From: Salvator merianae
Lineage: Eukaryota > Chordata > Lepidosauria > Squamata > Teiidae
Assembly: GCA_003586115.2 (NCBI GenBank)
Contig: QVOM02000034.1
Span: 127,383,936 to 127,447,935, forward strand
Reading direction: 5' to 3'
Length of the DNA: 64,000 bases
Position numbers and translations under genes: made by a program. Shown here in pieces: positions 46,347 to 58,834 of this stretch. The first letter of the stretch is position 1; each line of letters begins with the position of its first letter. The notes beneath the pieces were generated by a model. The model was given only the letters and a program-made list of their open reading frames with translations. It ran no database searches and was not told where the DNA came from.

Positions 46347-46464
46347 AGCTGCATCCAGTCATTGCTGACTTATTCTGCTATATTTGGATATTCTGGAATA
46401 AAGCATGGATATTCCAGAATATCCAAATATAGCAGAATAAATGAGAGACGTCTAGATGTAGCCT
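46347..46464. mobile_element. Palindromic MITE with perfect 29-bp inner hairpin
   Basis: 46371-46399 and 46411-46439 are perfect inverted copies (tattctgctatatttggata... and its complement) around an 11-base loop. Outside them the inversion continues imperfectly to agctgcatccagtcattgct on the left and the complement of agacgtctagatgtagcct on the right. The total length is 118 bp with no coding capacity. Confidence 0.8.
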
Positions 46465-47436
46465 TACTAGTTTGCTGAACACAGGAGAGAATAGCAGTGG
46501 CCATTTCTTGTGTTCAGCAAAACAGCTTTTCCTACCAAAACCAAGAGTGAATTTTGTTTACTTCCCTGTCATAATTTAGCCCAAATAGTTATTACAAAAG
46601 TACAATTCTAGTTTCTAAATGCATTAAACAAACTAATGGGTGTTAACTCAGAAGTAAGTCCTGAAAGCTTTTTGCTATCTAAGCATAAGACTGCAGACAA
46701 TACATGACGATTTTGAGTCAAATAAAAGTGACATGGGAACATCTGCTATTGTGAAGCATTTTTATTTATTTGGGATACCACTAGAAAAATAAAAATTAAG
46801 AGCCTGGTGTTTGCTTGCTCTTTTAAAGCTACAAGTCCTAAACTGCCAGAAAGCATTAACGTGACAATGTGACGCAGTTTTGAACATTACTATCAATCTC
46901 CAATACTTGCTTAATGTTTTTCCCCAACAGTTCCACCTAACACAGAGTTAGCTCTTTCTAACTCTGGAGTTGCAAGGGTCTTCAGCCTTTGCAATTAAAG
47001 ATACAAATACAAATATCATTTTAGTTATACGAAGCTTAAGTAATATACTTCTTCCTGGCAAAGTAAAAAGAAAACACTTTCCGTGCTGTTTTAATACATT
47101 CATCAATTCAAGCTTCTTCACTGGTCGCATTAATTTGACCAGACTTGAGAGAGAAATAATAGTTGGCAGAAAAAGGACTGCCTTTCAAAGAGTTTTGAGA
47201 GTGGAATCAGTGCTAAAGGTCTGTTATTTATTGTATTTCAGTAAGGAAGTTTGGGGGCTTTAATATTATTTTAAAGCCCTTTCAACACTGAGAGACTGCT
47301 GGACAAAAGAAGTACATATACTTTCATTTTTATTGTATTTTTAAGCACAGTTTTAGGTCACTGCAGGAACCCTGCACAAGGGCAAATAGAGATCTTCTCT
47401 ATTTTCTTTGAAGTTTGCTTATTATAATTTCTTTCT

Positions 47437-47696
47437 TTAAGAAAAGGTTGGACAAATTCATGGAAGTCAGGTGTATCAATGGTTACTAGAATGAATGCCT
47501 AGGTGCTTCCTCCAGGGTACGGAGACAGGCTGGATGCCTCTAAGGGCCACTTGCAGGAAACTGAGAGCAGGTGAAGGTTTTGCCTTTGCCTTCTGCTTGA
47601 GAATGTCCAGAAGCAATTGCTGGGTCACTGTGTGAGACAGGATGCTGGACTTGATGAGCTGTAGCCTGATTCAGCAAGGGTCCTCTTATGTTCTGA
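47437..47696 (+). mobile_element. CR1-type LINE 3' end
   Basis: Starts aaaaggttggacaaattcat (end of the CR1 reverse-transcriptase gene) and continues through tatcaatggttactaga, ggatgcctctaagggc and gacaggatgctggacttgat to cagcaagggtcctcttatgttct, the typical CR1 3' end of squamates. Confidence 0.75.
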
Positions 47697-48322
47697 ACTC
47701 TTTTTTACAGATACTGATACCATTGGGAAGCAGTCTAGAGAAGCTTCATACAAGCAATCACCATCTGAAATGCTACTGTAAAGTAAATGAGTGCTACATG
47801 GATGTACTGAAAACTTTTGTGGCCTACATCATGAGATGGCTGATATATGCAAGGGAACAAAGAAAAAGAGCAGTTACCAATTAGTCAGGCAAAGTAGCAT
47901 CCCCACAGCTGTGACACAAGATCCCAAAGAAAAGTGACAGGTTTTGGCTGGGTAGGGAATGTACACTTCAAGCCTGTGTCACAGAAACTGAAACATGACA
48001 CTGGCAAGTTCCACAGCATTTGTTTTCCATAAACATCATGTGCTGCAAAAGCAAATGCTATGTTCCCTTAGGAAAACAACCAGCAGAAAGGCTAAGTAAA
48101 GGACTGCACATAAATGAGTTCTAATGCCAGTAAGATTTACACTTAACCATTTACAAAATTTCAAGCTCTTAAGTTCTAACTGACATTACTGGCAGTTAAG
48201 TTCCAGCATTAAAATACACCGTTAGGCTCCCATTGCCTCAGTTTCTAGTTGCACTTACTCTTGCTGGCAGGGTAATGGTGGAGAATTCATTTGATTCATA
48301 TTACCATGCAGTCCTATACCTA

Positions 48323-48666
48323 CAGTACAGTCTCGACTATCTGACATAAACAGGCAGGCTGATAGTCGGATAGACGAAACCGTCGGATAATCCGGAGGGT
48401 CTAAGAAAAGCCTTGAAATCACGAAGTGAAAAGGGGGTAGCGAGGTTTCACTTGCCCTTCTCTCCTTGCCCGTCGCGGCCGCCATGTTTGGGGGCGTGTT
48501 TTGGGGTGAGGTTTCACTCGTCCTTCTCTCCTTGCCTGTCACGGCCACCATGTTTGGGGGCGTGTCTGGGGCGCGGAAATGCCTACAGTCACGCCCCCAA
48601 GCAGCCACGATGTCGGATAATCCAGAATGTCGGATGACCGAAGGACGGATAATCGAGACTCTACTG
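48323..48666. mobile_element. pogo/Tigger-like MITE
   Basis: 344 bp flanked by TA (48321-48322 and 48667-48668). The ends are inverted: cagtacagtctcgactatc at the left and the complement of cagtagagtctcgattatcc at the right. Related gtcggataat motifs recur inside. The GC-rich middle holds a tandem duplication of about 65 bp (two blocks sharing ccttctctccttgcc and ccatgtttgggggcgtg, about 48447-48575). No transposase. Confidence 0.8.
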
Positions 48667-51600
48667 TACTTTGACATTTTCTGAGCCAATGTACAAACTA
48701 AAAACTAGCTACCCTGCAAAATCAGCTAGCTTTTCCCAATGTACAGAAGGGTATATAATGAAAAAAAGATCTGGTCACAAAAAGGTGTAAAAGGCATGTA
48801 TTAGAAGAAATGCATATGAAAGAAAGAATTTTGTACAAAATAAAAAAAAACCACATTTTCCCCAATAAATCAAGAAAACTTAAATGTTGGAACATAAAGA
48901 GAAAAAAATCCTCAAAGAGGCAGGTTCTTCCTAGCCCTAGGCCTTAGCTCCCTTACTCTCATAAAGAAAAGACAAATCTAGATAGTAAGGGAGTTCTTCA
49001 GTTCAGAAACAAGAGATGTTTCTCTCCACATTGGAAAAAAAAGAGCACCAAGAACTTAAGTGCCTCCAAATGTAAGAGAGAGATGTAAACAAAAGTGCTC
49101 TTTTCTGGGGCTGGGGATAGAATGGAATATTTTGTTGGAGATCTCTTCTTATGTTGTAAATACTTAGCATGCACTTTATATATAAACAAATTCCTTTATG
49201 TGGAATCCTGTGCTACACTACTTCCACATTTTGTTTGTAAGTTAGTAATAATTTCTAAAGGAAAGCTGCCCTGTTCAAAAATGCCACCACTCATGAAATA
49301 AAATCAACACCACATACAACAGAAGCCTCTCTTTTTAATTCTAGAGAAGGACGAGTATAAATTAGACTCATTAAACAAGACAAAGGGAACCCAGAAAAGC
49401 AAATGTAACTTCCAGTAAACTTGGAGAAATTAGTGCTTAATAAGAGACTACACAAATACTCAGTAATGTATAGCGTATTTCATGTGAATTTGCTTCACAC
49501 CCAGTTCTCTTCACTCCTTAGGACATTTCTTCTTCCCACAAAAACGGTAGAAAATAGAGAGCTGAAAGGCTCAAATGAGTTAGCATGGCTATGCAGCACG
49601 AGTGTGGTTTCCATGTATACATGTTTGCTTATTTCCATTTTAATATATTATTATTGTTGTAGGAAATAATTTCACATCATGGGATCAAGCTCCTCTATGG
49701 CTATAGTGGGCTTTAGAAAGATGCAGGATTCTTTCCATTGGGGCCATTACAGATGGCAGCAGCTAAAGAGTTTGCAATAATTTATCATCACTTTACTCCC
49801 TGTTCTGACCCCCTTTAAACAGAGAAGTTCATACAGTAGGGAGAGGAAACTTGAATCCACATGATTAGTCACACTAGATTCCTACATCAACTAGTACTGG
49901 TGCAAAGAAGTTCTTCGCTTGTAGGCTTACAATCTGAGGTAGACATAAGAGAGGAAAGTAAGGGGAACAAGATAAGGAAAATTACAAAGTTGGTTCTACA
50001 CCAAAGGCAGTGGGAGAAAAATCAGACAAACGCCCGTGAAAAGGTAATTTTTAAACAGTTTAGAGATTGTTAAAAGTAAAGGAACACAAGCTTCATGAGG
50101 TATAGAATAAGTGGCAGAACAGGTGGTGGCAGAACAGGTAACGGGGAAGCATAGGAAAGAACTTGAGGAGCATTTGGTGGGAAACTAACCGTAAGGAAAG
50201 GGAAATAGTTGAGAAAGGGGGAATCAGTTTAGGAGTTTACAGCAAATACAAGAAAGATAAAAGGCAGTCAATGATGATAAATAATGATGAGGATTATTGG
50301 GCAAATCAAACATATCCTGCAGACCTCTGTCCTGTGACTGATCTTAAATACAGAGATCTCTTCTCTGAAGCAAAACTTGGTACTTTCCTCTCCCATGAAA
50401 TACTCCAAAATGACTAAAATCATTAGCATACAAAATGTTACCATTTAGAAGCCCACAGCATGTATTCAGCGTTCCCATGGTTTACTTTTAGAACCTAGTC
50501 AGGTTTACCACAGCAGCGTGTCACCTAAAAGGTCCGGCGCAAGCTGGATCATCTCTTTGTATCACCAAACTGACGATACAAAAGGTTGTGTGGCTTGAGC
50601 ATGAGGCAGGTCCTGGCTTGGAAATGGGATTGGGGTCTCATGCAGAAATGGTATAAATTCTATGCACACAGTGCGCAACTGAATGTGTTCCTGTTTCCAT
50701 AGTGTGGCGACTGTGTGCTGATTCCATCTCGATCTTGTGAGATGACCTGGTAAGTCTGACTTGGCCCTTATTAGAACCAGGTACCCTCCCCCAAATATGT
50801 CCAAGGATTGAAAAGTCCTTTGCAGCATAAGCTAAGGCTGATATATTGGAGTAATAGACCCAATGGCAACAACAGGAATGGGATAAAATACACTTAATCA
50901 AGACCATTGAAACATGAAAACAGATAATTCATCAAGGGTGGAGATGATAGCTAAAGAGGTCTGATGATGTTTCCAATCCATTTTACTGATAGGCCCTTAG
51001 TAAACTCTGACAGCTAGATACATGAAAGGAAACCTTATGCACAGTATCTATTTAGATCTCGAGTAAAACTTAACTGTATTACATAAAGTAAATCTAAAAT
51101 GTGCCTTCTTCAATTTTAACGATGGGTTGCCATCTTGGTAACCAGATAAGACAAATAAGAAGTTAAAAAAAGAAATCAGCTTGCATTACTGCAAGAAGCA
51201 GTTTATGGTTACACCCCTCAAAGATAATGAAGAGAATCTGTCATCAAAACCCTTTAAAGAATAAAGGCAAAAGTGTTTTTGTTTTTTTTTAAACCTTAGG
51301 ATTATTTTTACTCATGACAATATTTGTTAAAAAATATTACATCTGCCTTTGAGAGCATCATCTTCTTATAATATGGAAAAATAAACTCTACGCACATCCC
51401 AAATTGGCACACAGGTGCTTTAAAATAACATCACTGTCCAACTATAATTCCAAAGGGGTACTTTGCCCCTGCTTCCCTTTACCCAATTATTTTTAATGCA
51501 CTAGACTGTATGAATGGGTATAAGACAAGAATACCTAAAAACAGTAAAACGTTTATTTTCTTAGAAAAAAAGAGGGATTCAAACTGATTGCAATCAATAC

Positions 51601-52258
51601 TTCCCATCTGCGGTAGCAAAGCCAATACTGCAAGCTTATTCCTTGATTGAAATAGCTAGGGTTTTTTTCCCCTAAAAAAAAAGAATTACAGATTTCTGCT
51701 TCTGCATCATCATATCCTGTACTTGTGTGACAACATGCTTTTTAATTGATAACTTCTTCCTAGCCGAGAAACGAGGTTGGTCATGGCAAAGCATCCCATC
51801 TCCAAAGCACTAAAATGTCAGTATTAATAAGAACTCTGCAACCCCCTGGTGAGTTGTCAAACAGAATGAACTTGAAGATTCAACTGCTCAGTTGTGGTAG
51901 ATTTTTTGTACAACACTACTTCAATAGAAAATAGGCCAAAAGCCCAGGTGAAATCTACAGTGTCACTTTAGATTTTACGTCAAAATTTGCTGTGTTCCTG
52001 GACACTGGTTGAGTGAAAACCTGCAACAGGCTTCAGCTAGCAGCAGGAAAGGAAGTTCCATAGAAGTTGTTCTTCTTTCCTTTAGCAACGTTCATTGTAT
52101 GGTCATTAGGAAACACTGTAACTGAATGGAGCATACAACGTGGAAATGATCTTTTATTATGTAGTGCTGTTCACTTGAGAAGACTTCCAAAAAAGATCTT
52201 GACTGGACTGTAATCTATTTACACAGTAGTATTCCTGTTTTGATTGGCAGAATTGGCA

Positions 52259-52297
52259 CTATGTGATATCCTCCTCTTCTGAACAGTAATCACGACC
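52259..52297 (-). CDS. C1orf21: C1orf21 last coding exon (12 codons and stop)
   Basis: On the - strand, a pyrimidine-rich tract ending ctctttcaag is followed by GGT CGT GAT TAC TGT TCA GAA GAG GAG GAT ATC ACA TAG, reading GRDYCSEEEDIT and stop. This equals the C-terminus of the small vertebrate protein C1orf21 (about 121 residues, acidic C-terminus, function not well known; I recall an N-terminal MGC suggesting lipidation). The acceptor AG is at 52298-52299 and the exon opens in phase 0. The next upstream exon was not found up to 64000, which fits the very large introns of this gene. Orientation, convergent with EDEM3, matches human 1q25 as I recall it. Confidence 0.85.
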   Translation of the reverse strand, partial: GRDYCSEEEDIT

Positions 52298-52821
52298 CTT
52301 GAAAGAGCAAAAAAACAATGTTAGGATCAGTCTAAAACAATGCAACGCAACGAAGGAGCTGAGCTGGATTTTGCCAGTTCCATTAATATTTGTAACATTT
52401 ATAAATGCAACCAAAGTCAGAAATGGATAGCTACCCCTGGTGAGCTGGTTCTTACACCACAGCCAAACTTACATCACGGTTGCACAATTTTGGGTTCAGG
52501 GAGAAGCAAGACGTGATGATCACCTAGAATCACACATTGCTTGCCAGAAGAAGGCTGTCCTTCTTGAATGTTACAAGGGGGGAAAGCTGACTGTAGCTTT
52601 AACTTGTCTTGACTGATTTATTTGGCTTGGTTGATACGCCACAGATTGACTGTGACTCTACATGGTTTACAAGTTAAACAATACCAGCAATAACAAGTCA
52701 AAACGGCAGTTCTTTTGTGTTTGTTTTGATTACTGTTTACACACCACCTACATCTTCATCCTGTGTGTCTGGGAACACTGTAAACCACTCCTTAATGGGG
52801 CAAGCACTGCAAAAGGTATAA

Positions 52822-52937
52822 GCTGGAGTAGTCAAACTAGGGCCCTACAGGTGTTGCTGGACTACAGCTTTCACCATTCATTGCCATTGGACCGAATGGC
52901 TGCAGGGGTTGATGGTAGGTGCACCTCAGGAATACTT
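52822..52937. mobile_element. Short reptile repeat with inverted ends
   Basis: Contains gtcaaactagggccctacag, gttgctggactacagctttc and ggctgcaggggttgatgg, the decayed form of a common squamate repeat (catctggagggcc, ggactacaactcccat, then its partial inverse). Class uncertain, probably a non-autonomous DNA transposon. Confidence 0.45.
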
Positions 52938-53099
52938 GGGAGTGGTATCCTTTGAGCTATTCTGCCACAAAGTTTACTTGCCCTGGATGTCACTTTATAT
53001 CACCTAAACCACTTGAACATTTAGGCCTGCATCTCTTAGGCAGAATACTCGATCATTTGGGGAGAAAGAATTCCATCTAGAAAGGGGGGGCATCATCTC

Positions 53100-54096
53100 A
53101 ACCCCACTATTACTTTAGTACCGCAAGGCTCTGTCTTGGGCCCACTACTGTTCAACATTTTTATAAACGATCTGGATGAAGGCGTCGAGGGGACGCTGAT
53201 TAAATTTGCAGACAACACAAAGCTAGGAGGGGTTGCTAATACTAGGGAGGAGAAGGAGAGGATTCAAAATGATTTGGACAAGCTAGAACAGTGGGCTGAA
53301 ACAAACAGAATGACATTTAACAGGGAGAAATGCAAAGTTTTACATTTGGGTAGGAAAAATGAAAATATCCAATACAGAATGGGAGGAATCTCGCTGAGCA
53401 GCAGCACATGTGAAAAGGATCTGGGTGTACTAGTAGATCATAGATTAAACATGAGTCAACAGTGTGATGCAGCTGCAAAAAAGGCAAACACCATCCTGGG
53501 CTGTATCAAGAGGAGCACAGAGTCCAGATCATGAGAAGTAATTATCCCACTTTATTCTTCCTTGGTCAGACCTCATCTGGAGTATTGTGTCCAGTTCTGG
53601 GCACCCCAGTTTAAAAAAGACATTGACAAACTGGAACAAGTTCAGAGAAGGGCGACCAAAATGGTGAGTGGTCTGCAAACCATGTCCTATGAGGAACGGT
53701 TAAAGGACCTAGGAATGTTTAGCCTGCAGAAGAGAAGACTGAGAGGAGATATGATAGCTGTTTTCAAGTATCTGAAGGTCTGTCACAGTGCAGAAGGATT
53801 GGCCCTATTCTCAGTTGCGCAAGAAGGAAGGACTAGAAACAATGGGATGAAACTTCAAGGGAGTAGATGCAGGCTTGATATTAGGAAAAACTTTCTGACC
53901 GTAAGGGCAATCAGTCACTGGAACAGGTTGCCACAGGAGGTGGTGGGCTCACCTTTGCTGGGGGTCTTCAAGGCGAGGTTGGACGGATATCTGTCTGGGA
54001 TGCTTTGATGAATCCTGCATTGAGCAGGGGGTTGGACTCGATGGCCCTGGAGGACCCTTCCAACTCTATGTCTGTGTCTATGTCTATGTCTATTAC
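53100..54096 (+). mobile_element. CR1 LINE, 5'-truncated, recent-looking
   Basis: Begins inside the reverse transcriptase at VPQGSVLGPLLFNIFINDL and runs to a 3' end of ctatgtctgtgtctatgtct short repeats, the CR1 terminus. The reading frame is almost intact to its natural stop. 5' truncation is normal for LINE insertions. Confidence 0.92.
53115..54008 (+). pseudogene. CR1 reverse transcriptase, C-terminal part with one stop
   Basis: Residues from PQGSVLGPLLFNIFINDL through KFADNTKLGGVA (FADD box with the second Asp changed to Asn), [35 protein letters not shown] and [20 protein letters not shown] to [20 protein letters not shown] and GYLSGML. A single in-frame TGA at 53532-53534 breaks it, probably from CGA by CpG decay. 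FADD to FADN would abolish catalysis. Confidence 0.9.
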
Positions 54097-54429
54097 TGAT
54101 TCAGCACCAGGCTAATACTTAAATAATCTGATCTGAACTGAACTGAACTGAAAAGACCTAGTGTTATTATTTAGTAGCTATTGACAACATACTGTATGTA
54201 TGTATGAATTATTATTGCATTTATATCCTGCCCTGTACCCTCAGGTCCCAGAATAGCTTACAGCTTACATGAGGTGGTTCCTCTCTCCCTCCCTGGCTAG
54301 GACTACCAAGGGACCAGTAGGTTTTTCAGGGGTGGATTGAAAGACTGCACCAGTGTCACTTTCAAAAACAACCCTAAACAACTTGGGATCATGGTACTTA
54401 AAGTACACCTCCCCTGTTATAACCCTGGA

Positions 54430-54763
54430 AGAGCTCTGAAATAATCTGAAGAGGTTTTGCTATGGGTTGCAAGTAATTCAGAATGCTATCTTATGATAGC
54501 TTACAGTCATGCTTTCCCAATAGTAGTACCTGCCCTTCGGAATGCCCTCCCCTCTGCTGTTCATGAGGCACCTACACTTACCCTTACAGGCATGTATTAA
54601 GGACCTATTTTTTTATGCAAGCATTCCCTCTATGATTGCTTCTCCCCTGGCCCATTCGGTTTTTAAGGTGTTTTAACTCTTTAATGTTCTGTAAACTGCT
54701 TTAACATTTTTTAAAAAGCGGTATAAAAACATTGTACATACATACATACATACATACATACAT
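54430..54763 (+). mobile_element. L2-like LINE 3' end with (ACAT)n tail
   Basis: Codons resembling the end of an L2-like ORF (tttttttatgcaagcattcc, gcttctcccctggcccattc) are followed by taaactgctttaacattttt, aaaaagcggtataaaaacat, and a run of acat repeats (54735-54763) replacing the usual tail. Confidence 0.6.
54735..54763. repeat. (ACAT)n microsatellite
   Basis: About seven tetranucleotides at the 3' end of an L2-like LINE piece, likely grown from its terminal repeat. Confidence 0.9.
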
Positions 54764-55263
54764 GTCTTTACTTCACTTAGTACTTTTATGTATGTATTAA
54801 ACAGTACAAGTATAACAAGACAGGGCCCTCAAGCATATCACAAGTAGTACAGTACTAGTCCCCCAATAGTACCACTTTCTGGAGATAGCTGCTGCGAACT
54901 ATCAAGGGAGAGTGAATTGATTCCTGCATCAGGTGGCTCATTGAGACGAATGACACAGCTGGTGATATAACAAGCCATGGAATTGTCCAGAAGAATTCAG
55001 AGAGCCATGCATATCCTTTTTGGGGATTTTTTTGCCTGTCACTCTTCATCCACCAGAGGAAACAAAAAACTGCTGGTGCTAAGCTCAGGTTTGACCCAGA
55101 GTGAAACAGATTCAGATGAGGATTGTGCCCAAATGCACAACTTTCACTTGTTCATGCTCCTGGACCGTCTATTTATGACCAACTGACTGCTGATGTAACT
55201 GGGGGAAGTCCTCCAAAAGGATATCCTCTTGTCCTTTTGATGCTTCTCTCAAATGCTTACTTT

Positions 55264-55280
55264 AGGTAGGTAGGTAGGTA

Positions 55281-55322
<42 letters not shown>

Positions 55323-55323
55323 A
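55264..55323. repeat. Compound microsatellite (AGGT)n-(GAAA)n
   Basis: Four to five ggta-type units pass into about ten gaaa units. Lies in the C1orf21 intron. Confidence 0.95.
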
Positions 55324-55789
55324 CGAACAACTGACAGGTCTGTAACTACCATATGTGAAAAGATAAGAATCTTGTTCCCTGTACTCTTTAGTAACATAGT
55401 CACTAGAGGAATCTTGTTCCACTTGTGAATAATAATTAATTACAATTTGGAATTCATTCCAAGTACTTGCTCTACTTTTTAAGCATCTTGTCAGCTTTCT
55501 TAAGATTACTCTGCGTGGGTAGCAAGAGAACTTGAAAAAGGGAGGGCAGAGAACAGGAACATACACACTGGTTGAGAAAAGAGGGATACAGCCCACGTCT
55601 TCCTGACGCCTGATACAGCTAACCTCTGAAAGCAAGTGAAGTGCCATTAAAAAAAAGAGGAGGGTCATAGCTGTATCTTTTGTTTGAATTAAGCTAGAAT
55701 AATGTCAAATTTAAATGCTGTCTACTTGAAAATGGTGCACAAGTTTCACATCCTTTGTTTCTCACATTTTGGTTGACTTTATCTCTCAG

Positions 55790-56912
55790 GCTTTTTAACA
55801 TTTACATGAAACCACTAGGCATGGTTGTTGGGAGATATGGAGCTTGAGGTCACCAGTACACAGATGACACCCAGCTCTTTATCTCTCTTTTATCAACATT
55901 GAGGCAGAAGTGCAAGTTCTGGAGCACTGCTTAGAGTCAGTGAAGGGCTGGATGCAGTCCAGTAGACTGAAACTTAACCCAGACAAGGCAGAGATATTGT
56001 TTGCCCCGGGTCCCTGAATCAATGAATTTGGGAGGTGCCCTGTTCTGGGCAGGATTGCACTTCCCTGGAAGGAACAGGTTAGGGACTTAGGCATTCGCCT
56101 AGACTCATCCCTCTCCCTTGGTGCTAAATGGTAGTGGACAGTAAAAGTGCCTAGAGTCAGCTTCCATAGTTAGCTTCGCTTTATTAGACAACTGAAGCTT
56201 TTCCTTGATAGAGAACACATGGTCACTCCTGTGACCTCTAGATCAGATTACTATAATGTGCTCTTCCTTTCAAGATGGTTTGGAAATTTCAGCTAGTGCA
56301 AAATTTGGTAGCTAGGGTTCTTCTGACTGGTGTTTCCAGCAGTAGTCACACATCACTCCTGTCCTTAAAGAGGCATGCTGGCTTCCCTTTGGCTTCCGAG
56401 CCCAAATCAAGGTTTTAGTATTGACCTATAAAGCCCTATACAATTCAGGCCCCAAATACCTGAAGCCGGCCTTTTCCCATACAGAACTGCCTGCTTGCTG
56501 GAAGTCTTCAGGAGAAGCCCTCCTGGGTATACCTTCTCTTGAGAGGTTCTGTGGAACTATGGCTAGGAATAGGGCATTTTCTGTAGTGGCCTCTCAACTG
56601 TGGAACTGCCTCCACAATGAGATTTGCCAAATATCTATTCCTGTTTTATATAAACACCTGGTGAAATCATATCTTTTTTCTCAGGTGTCTGGGGGGTAAT
56701 TTAGGACCAGGTATTCTGATTTTTTAAAAAAAAAAACATCTTGTACATTCACATTTTCCCCCTTACAGTTATTTTTATTTTTTTATTTGTACTTTTAACT
56801 ATTTTTCTCATTTATTTTAGTTTTATATTGTTTTGATTTTTTTTTACTGTCACCACCCTGACACTATAGTATTGGATGGTATAAAAATCTAAATAAATAA
56901 AAAATAATAATA
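55790..56912 (+). mobile_element. L2-like LINE fragment, degenerate
   Basis: Opens with LFNIYMKPLG near 55791-55820 and HQYTDDTQLFIS near 55850-55885 (the YADD reverse-transcriptase box, here YTDD). Later an open stretch (56421-56699) reads LYNSGPKYLKPAF and NRAFSVVASQLWNCLHNEIC, the C-terminal end of L2-type ORF2. It ends with ggtataaaaatctaaataaa and an A-rich tail at 56878-56912. Several stops and shifts lie between. Confidence 0.8.
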
Positions 56913-58834
56913 AAACCTCTTTTCAAACTGTGAAAAATCCAACCATACTTGGTGTACAACATCCTCCCAATCATTGCTGCAAAGCACCAGGAATAATCAT
57001 GGTAGGTAATCTGCAATGACTCCGGGAACAGTAATGGCAGCTAATATTAAACAATTATTATTCCTTTGTTTGGAATAAAGTTCATGATCTTGACGAGCTG
57101 TTTAAGAATCTTGTAACTTTCCTGCATAACCTGCACAGGCAGGATTGGAATCTTAAATATCAGAATGCTTTTTAAAAAGTTGGAAAAATGTTCTTTGCAA
57201 AATAGAAGAGAGATTTGAAAATGCAATAATAAAAATAATCACAATTAGTACCTGTCTGACTGCAACTGACACTTACAAATCAGTTCCACAGGTCTGATTT
57301 TTTTCCCCCCAAGGACTGATTCAAGTTCTTTCACAGTTAAGTAAAATCATTTTAGGGCATGAATATTCTCAAACCAGTGAAAGATGAGTCACCAAATCTA
57401 ACTCTGGCCAGGTCCATGGAAATGATGCCCACATTAAGTCGATTACATAAGGCTGAATTACAAATTAGTGTTTTGCAACTGCAAACGAGTCCTGACATAT
57501 TCTGACATGCCCCTAAATAACACATAAAACGTGAAAGCATGATTTGCCTCTCAGACAGTATCAGATCCTTTTTGAATGTTGTGTATCTTACTTACAGACA
57601 AAAAAAAAAAAAATGATTCCAGAAGAACAGTGTGTGTGAATATTACCTTGTTATTAGTGATAATGGTTTAACTGTCTCCCTGATTGCTATCTCATGTCCT
57701 CAGCTAATATGTTAATTTTGCAATGAACAAAATGGAGTAATAGGGTGTTACTGTAGTTAGTCCAAAACCAAGGAAACCAAGTGTAAATTCCCAGCTGTCC
57801 TTGACACTCTGGGGTCACCTTGGACCAGCCACTGCCTCTCACCCTAGACTGGCCTTTGAAAGTAAAATGCTGAGGGGCGTCTGGAAGATGACCAGCATTC
57901 TGAGGTCCTTGGAAAAAGACTAGGATAAAAAGGCAGCAACTAGTCCAAATTTTCCCCAGTGACTTTGAAACTAATGCAAACCTTCCCTTGCCTATCTCCA
58001 ATTCAGAGGCAGTATATAGTATCTTAAGAGATACCAAAAAATAAACAAAGCCCCTAAATGATTTCTAATACAACTATTTTGCCCTGTTAGGCTAAAATCT
58101 GTCTCTCTGAGTTTAAAACAGTGGCTCTCAAGCTCCCTCATTGTCAGTAGTTGAAGACTGCAATCTGTCCCATTTTCCTATCAAGGAACTATACGTGCTC
58201 AGTGATTCTCTCATTAGCTGCTTTCTTGTTTTAAAATGACACCACAGGGAAAGAGAAGTTCTTAAAACTCAATGGCTCTTCTGTGCTGCTGAAAACTCTT
58301 CCACAGTGTGGGGCTGGGGAGAGCAGGATGTAGCTAAGGCAACCCTGCCAGTTCCCTTGCACTTACATTTAACAACAGGACTCCATTTTGTAGCTGGCAT
58401 TCAAAGAAAGCAAAGGAAGATGATGGGTGACCTGGGGTGGTGAAAGTAACAGTGCCAAACACTCCCCCCCTTTCACTACAGCAAAGCGGACTGGCAATAC
58501 ACAGTGGCCTTTATCATGAATAGCTCCCCAATGCAATCATGAAATTTGCTGCAATAGGAACTCTTAACAGCTTTTTAAAACTGTTTTCTCAGAAGGAAAG
58601 GAAAATCCATGAGAGTGTACAGGGCTAACTTTCATTTTTAGCAAATAAATGAATGGACCTCTCAACAGCACAGCTTCTTCGATCAAATCATTTGTAGTTC
58701 AATAAATGTCCTTCCCAAGCATATACCATTTAAGCCAATGATCTCAAATCTTTCCAATGCACAAATATGCTTTTAAGGCAGAGAAAATCCTTAACATATT
58801 TACAAATACTGTATCTCTATTTTCATCTGCTTGG

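Larger units (their letters stand above)
46465..52258 (-). other. C1orf21: C1orf21 3' UTR (putative) with inserted repeats
   Basis: Sequence downstream (toward lower coordinates) of the C1orf21 stop. The human mRNA has a 3' UTR of several kilobases, so part or all of this is expected to be transcribed on the - strand. It includes the CR1 tail and the pogo-like MITE. Several AATAAA-like hexamers exist on the - strand, for example near 46757 and 47331, and I cannot choose among them. The lower limit is arbitrary. Confidence 0.4.

Noticed and set aside
48255..48689. 144-codon open frame on the - strand
   Set aside because: It covers the pogo-like MITE and its repeat pattern follows the duplicated GC-rich block; not a gene.
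55249..55668. 139-codon open frame on the - strand
   Set aside because: Part of it is the (GAAA)n microsatellite read as repeated FLSF; no domain.
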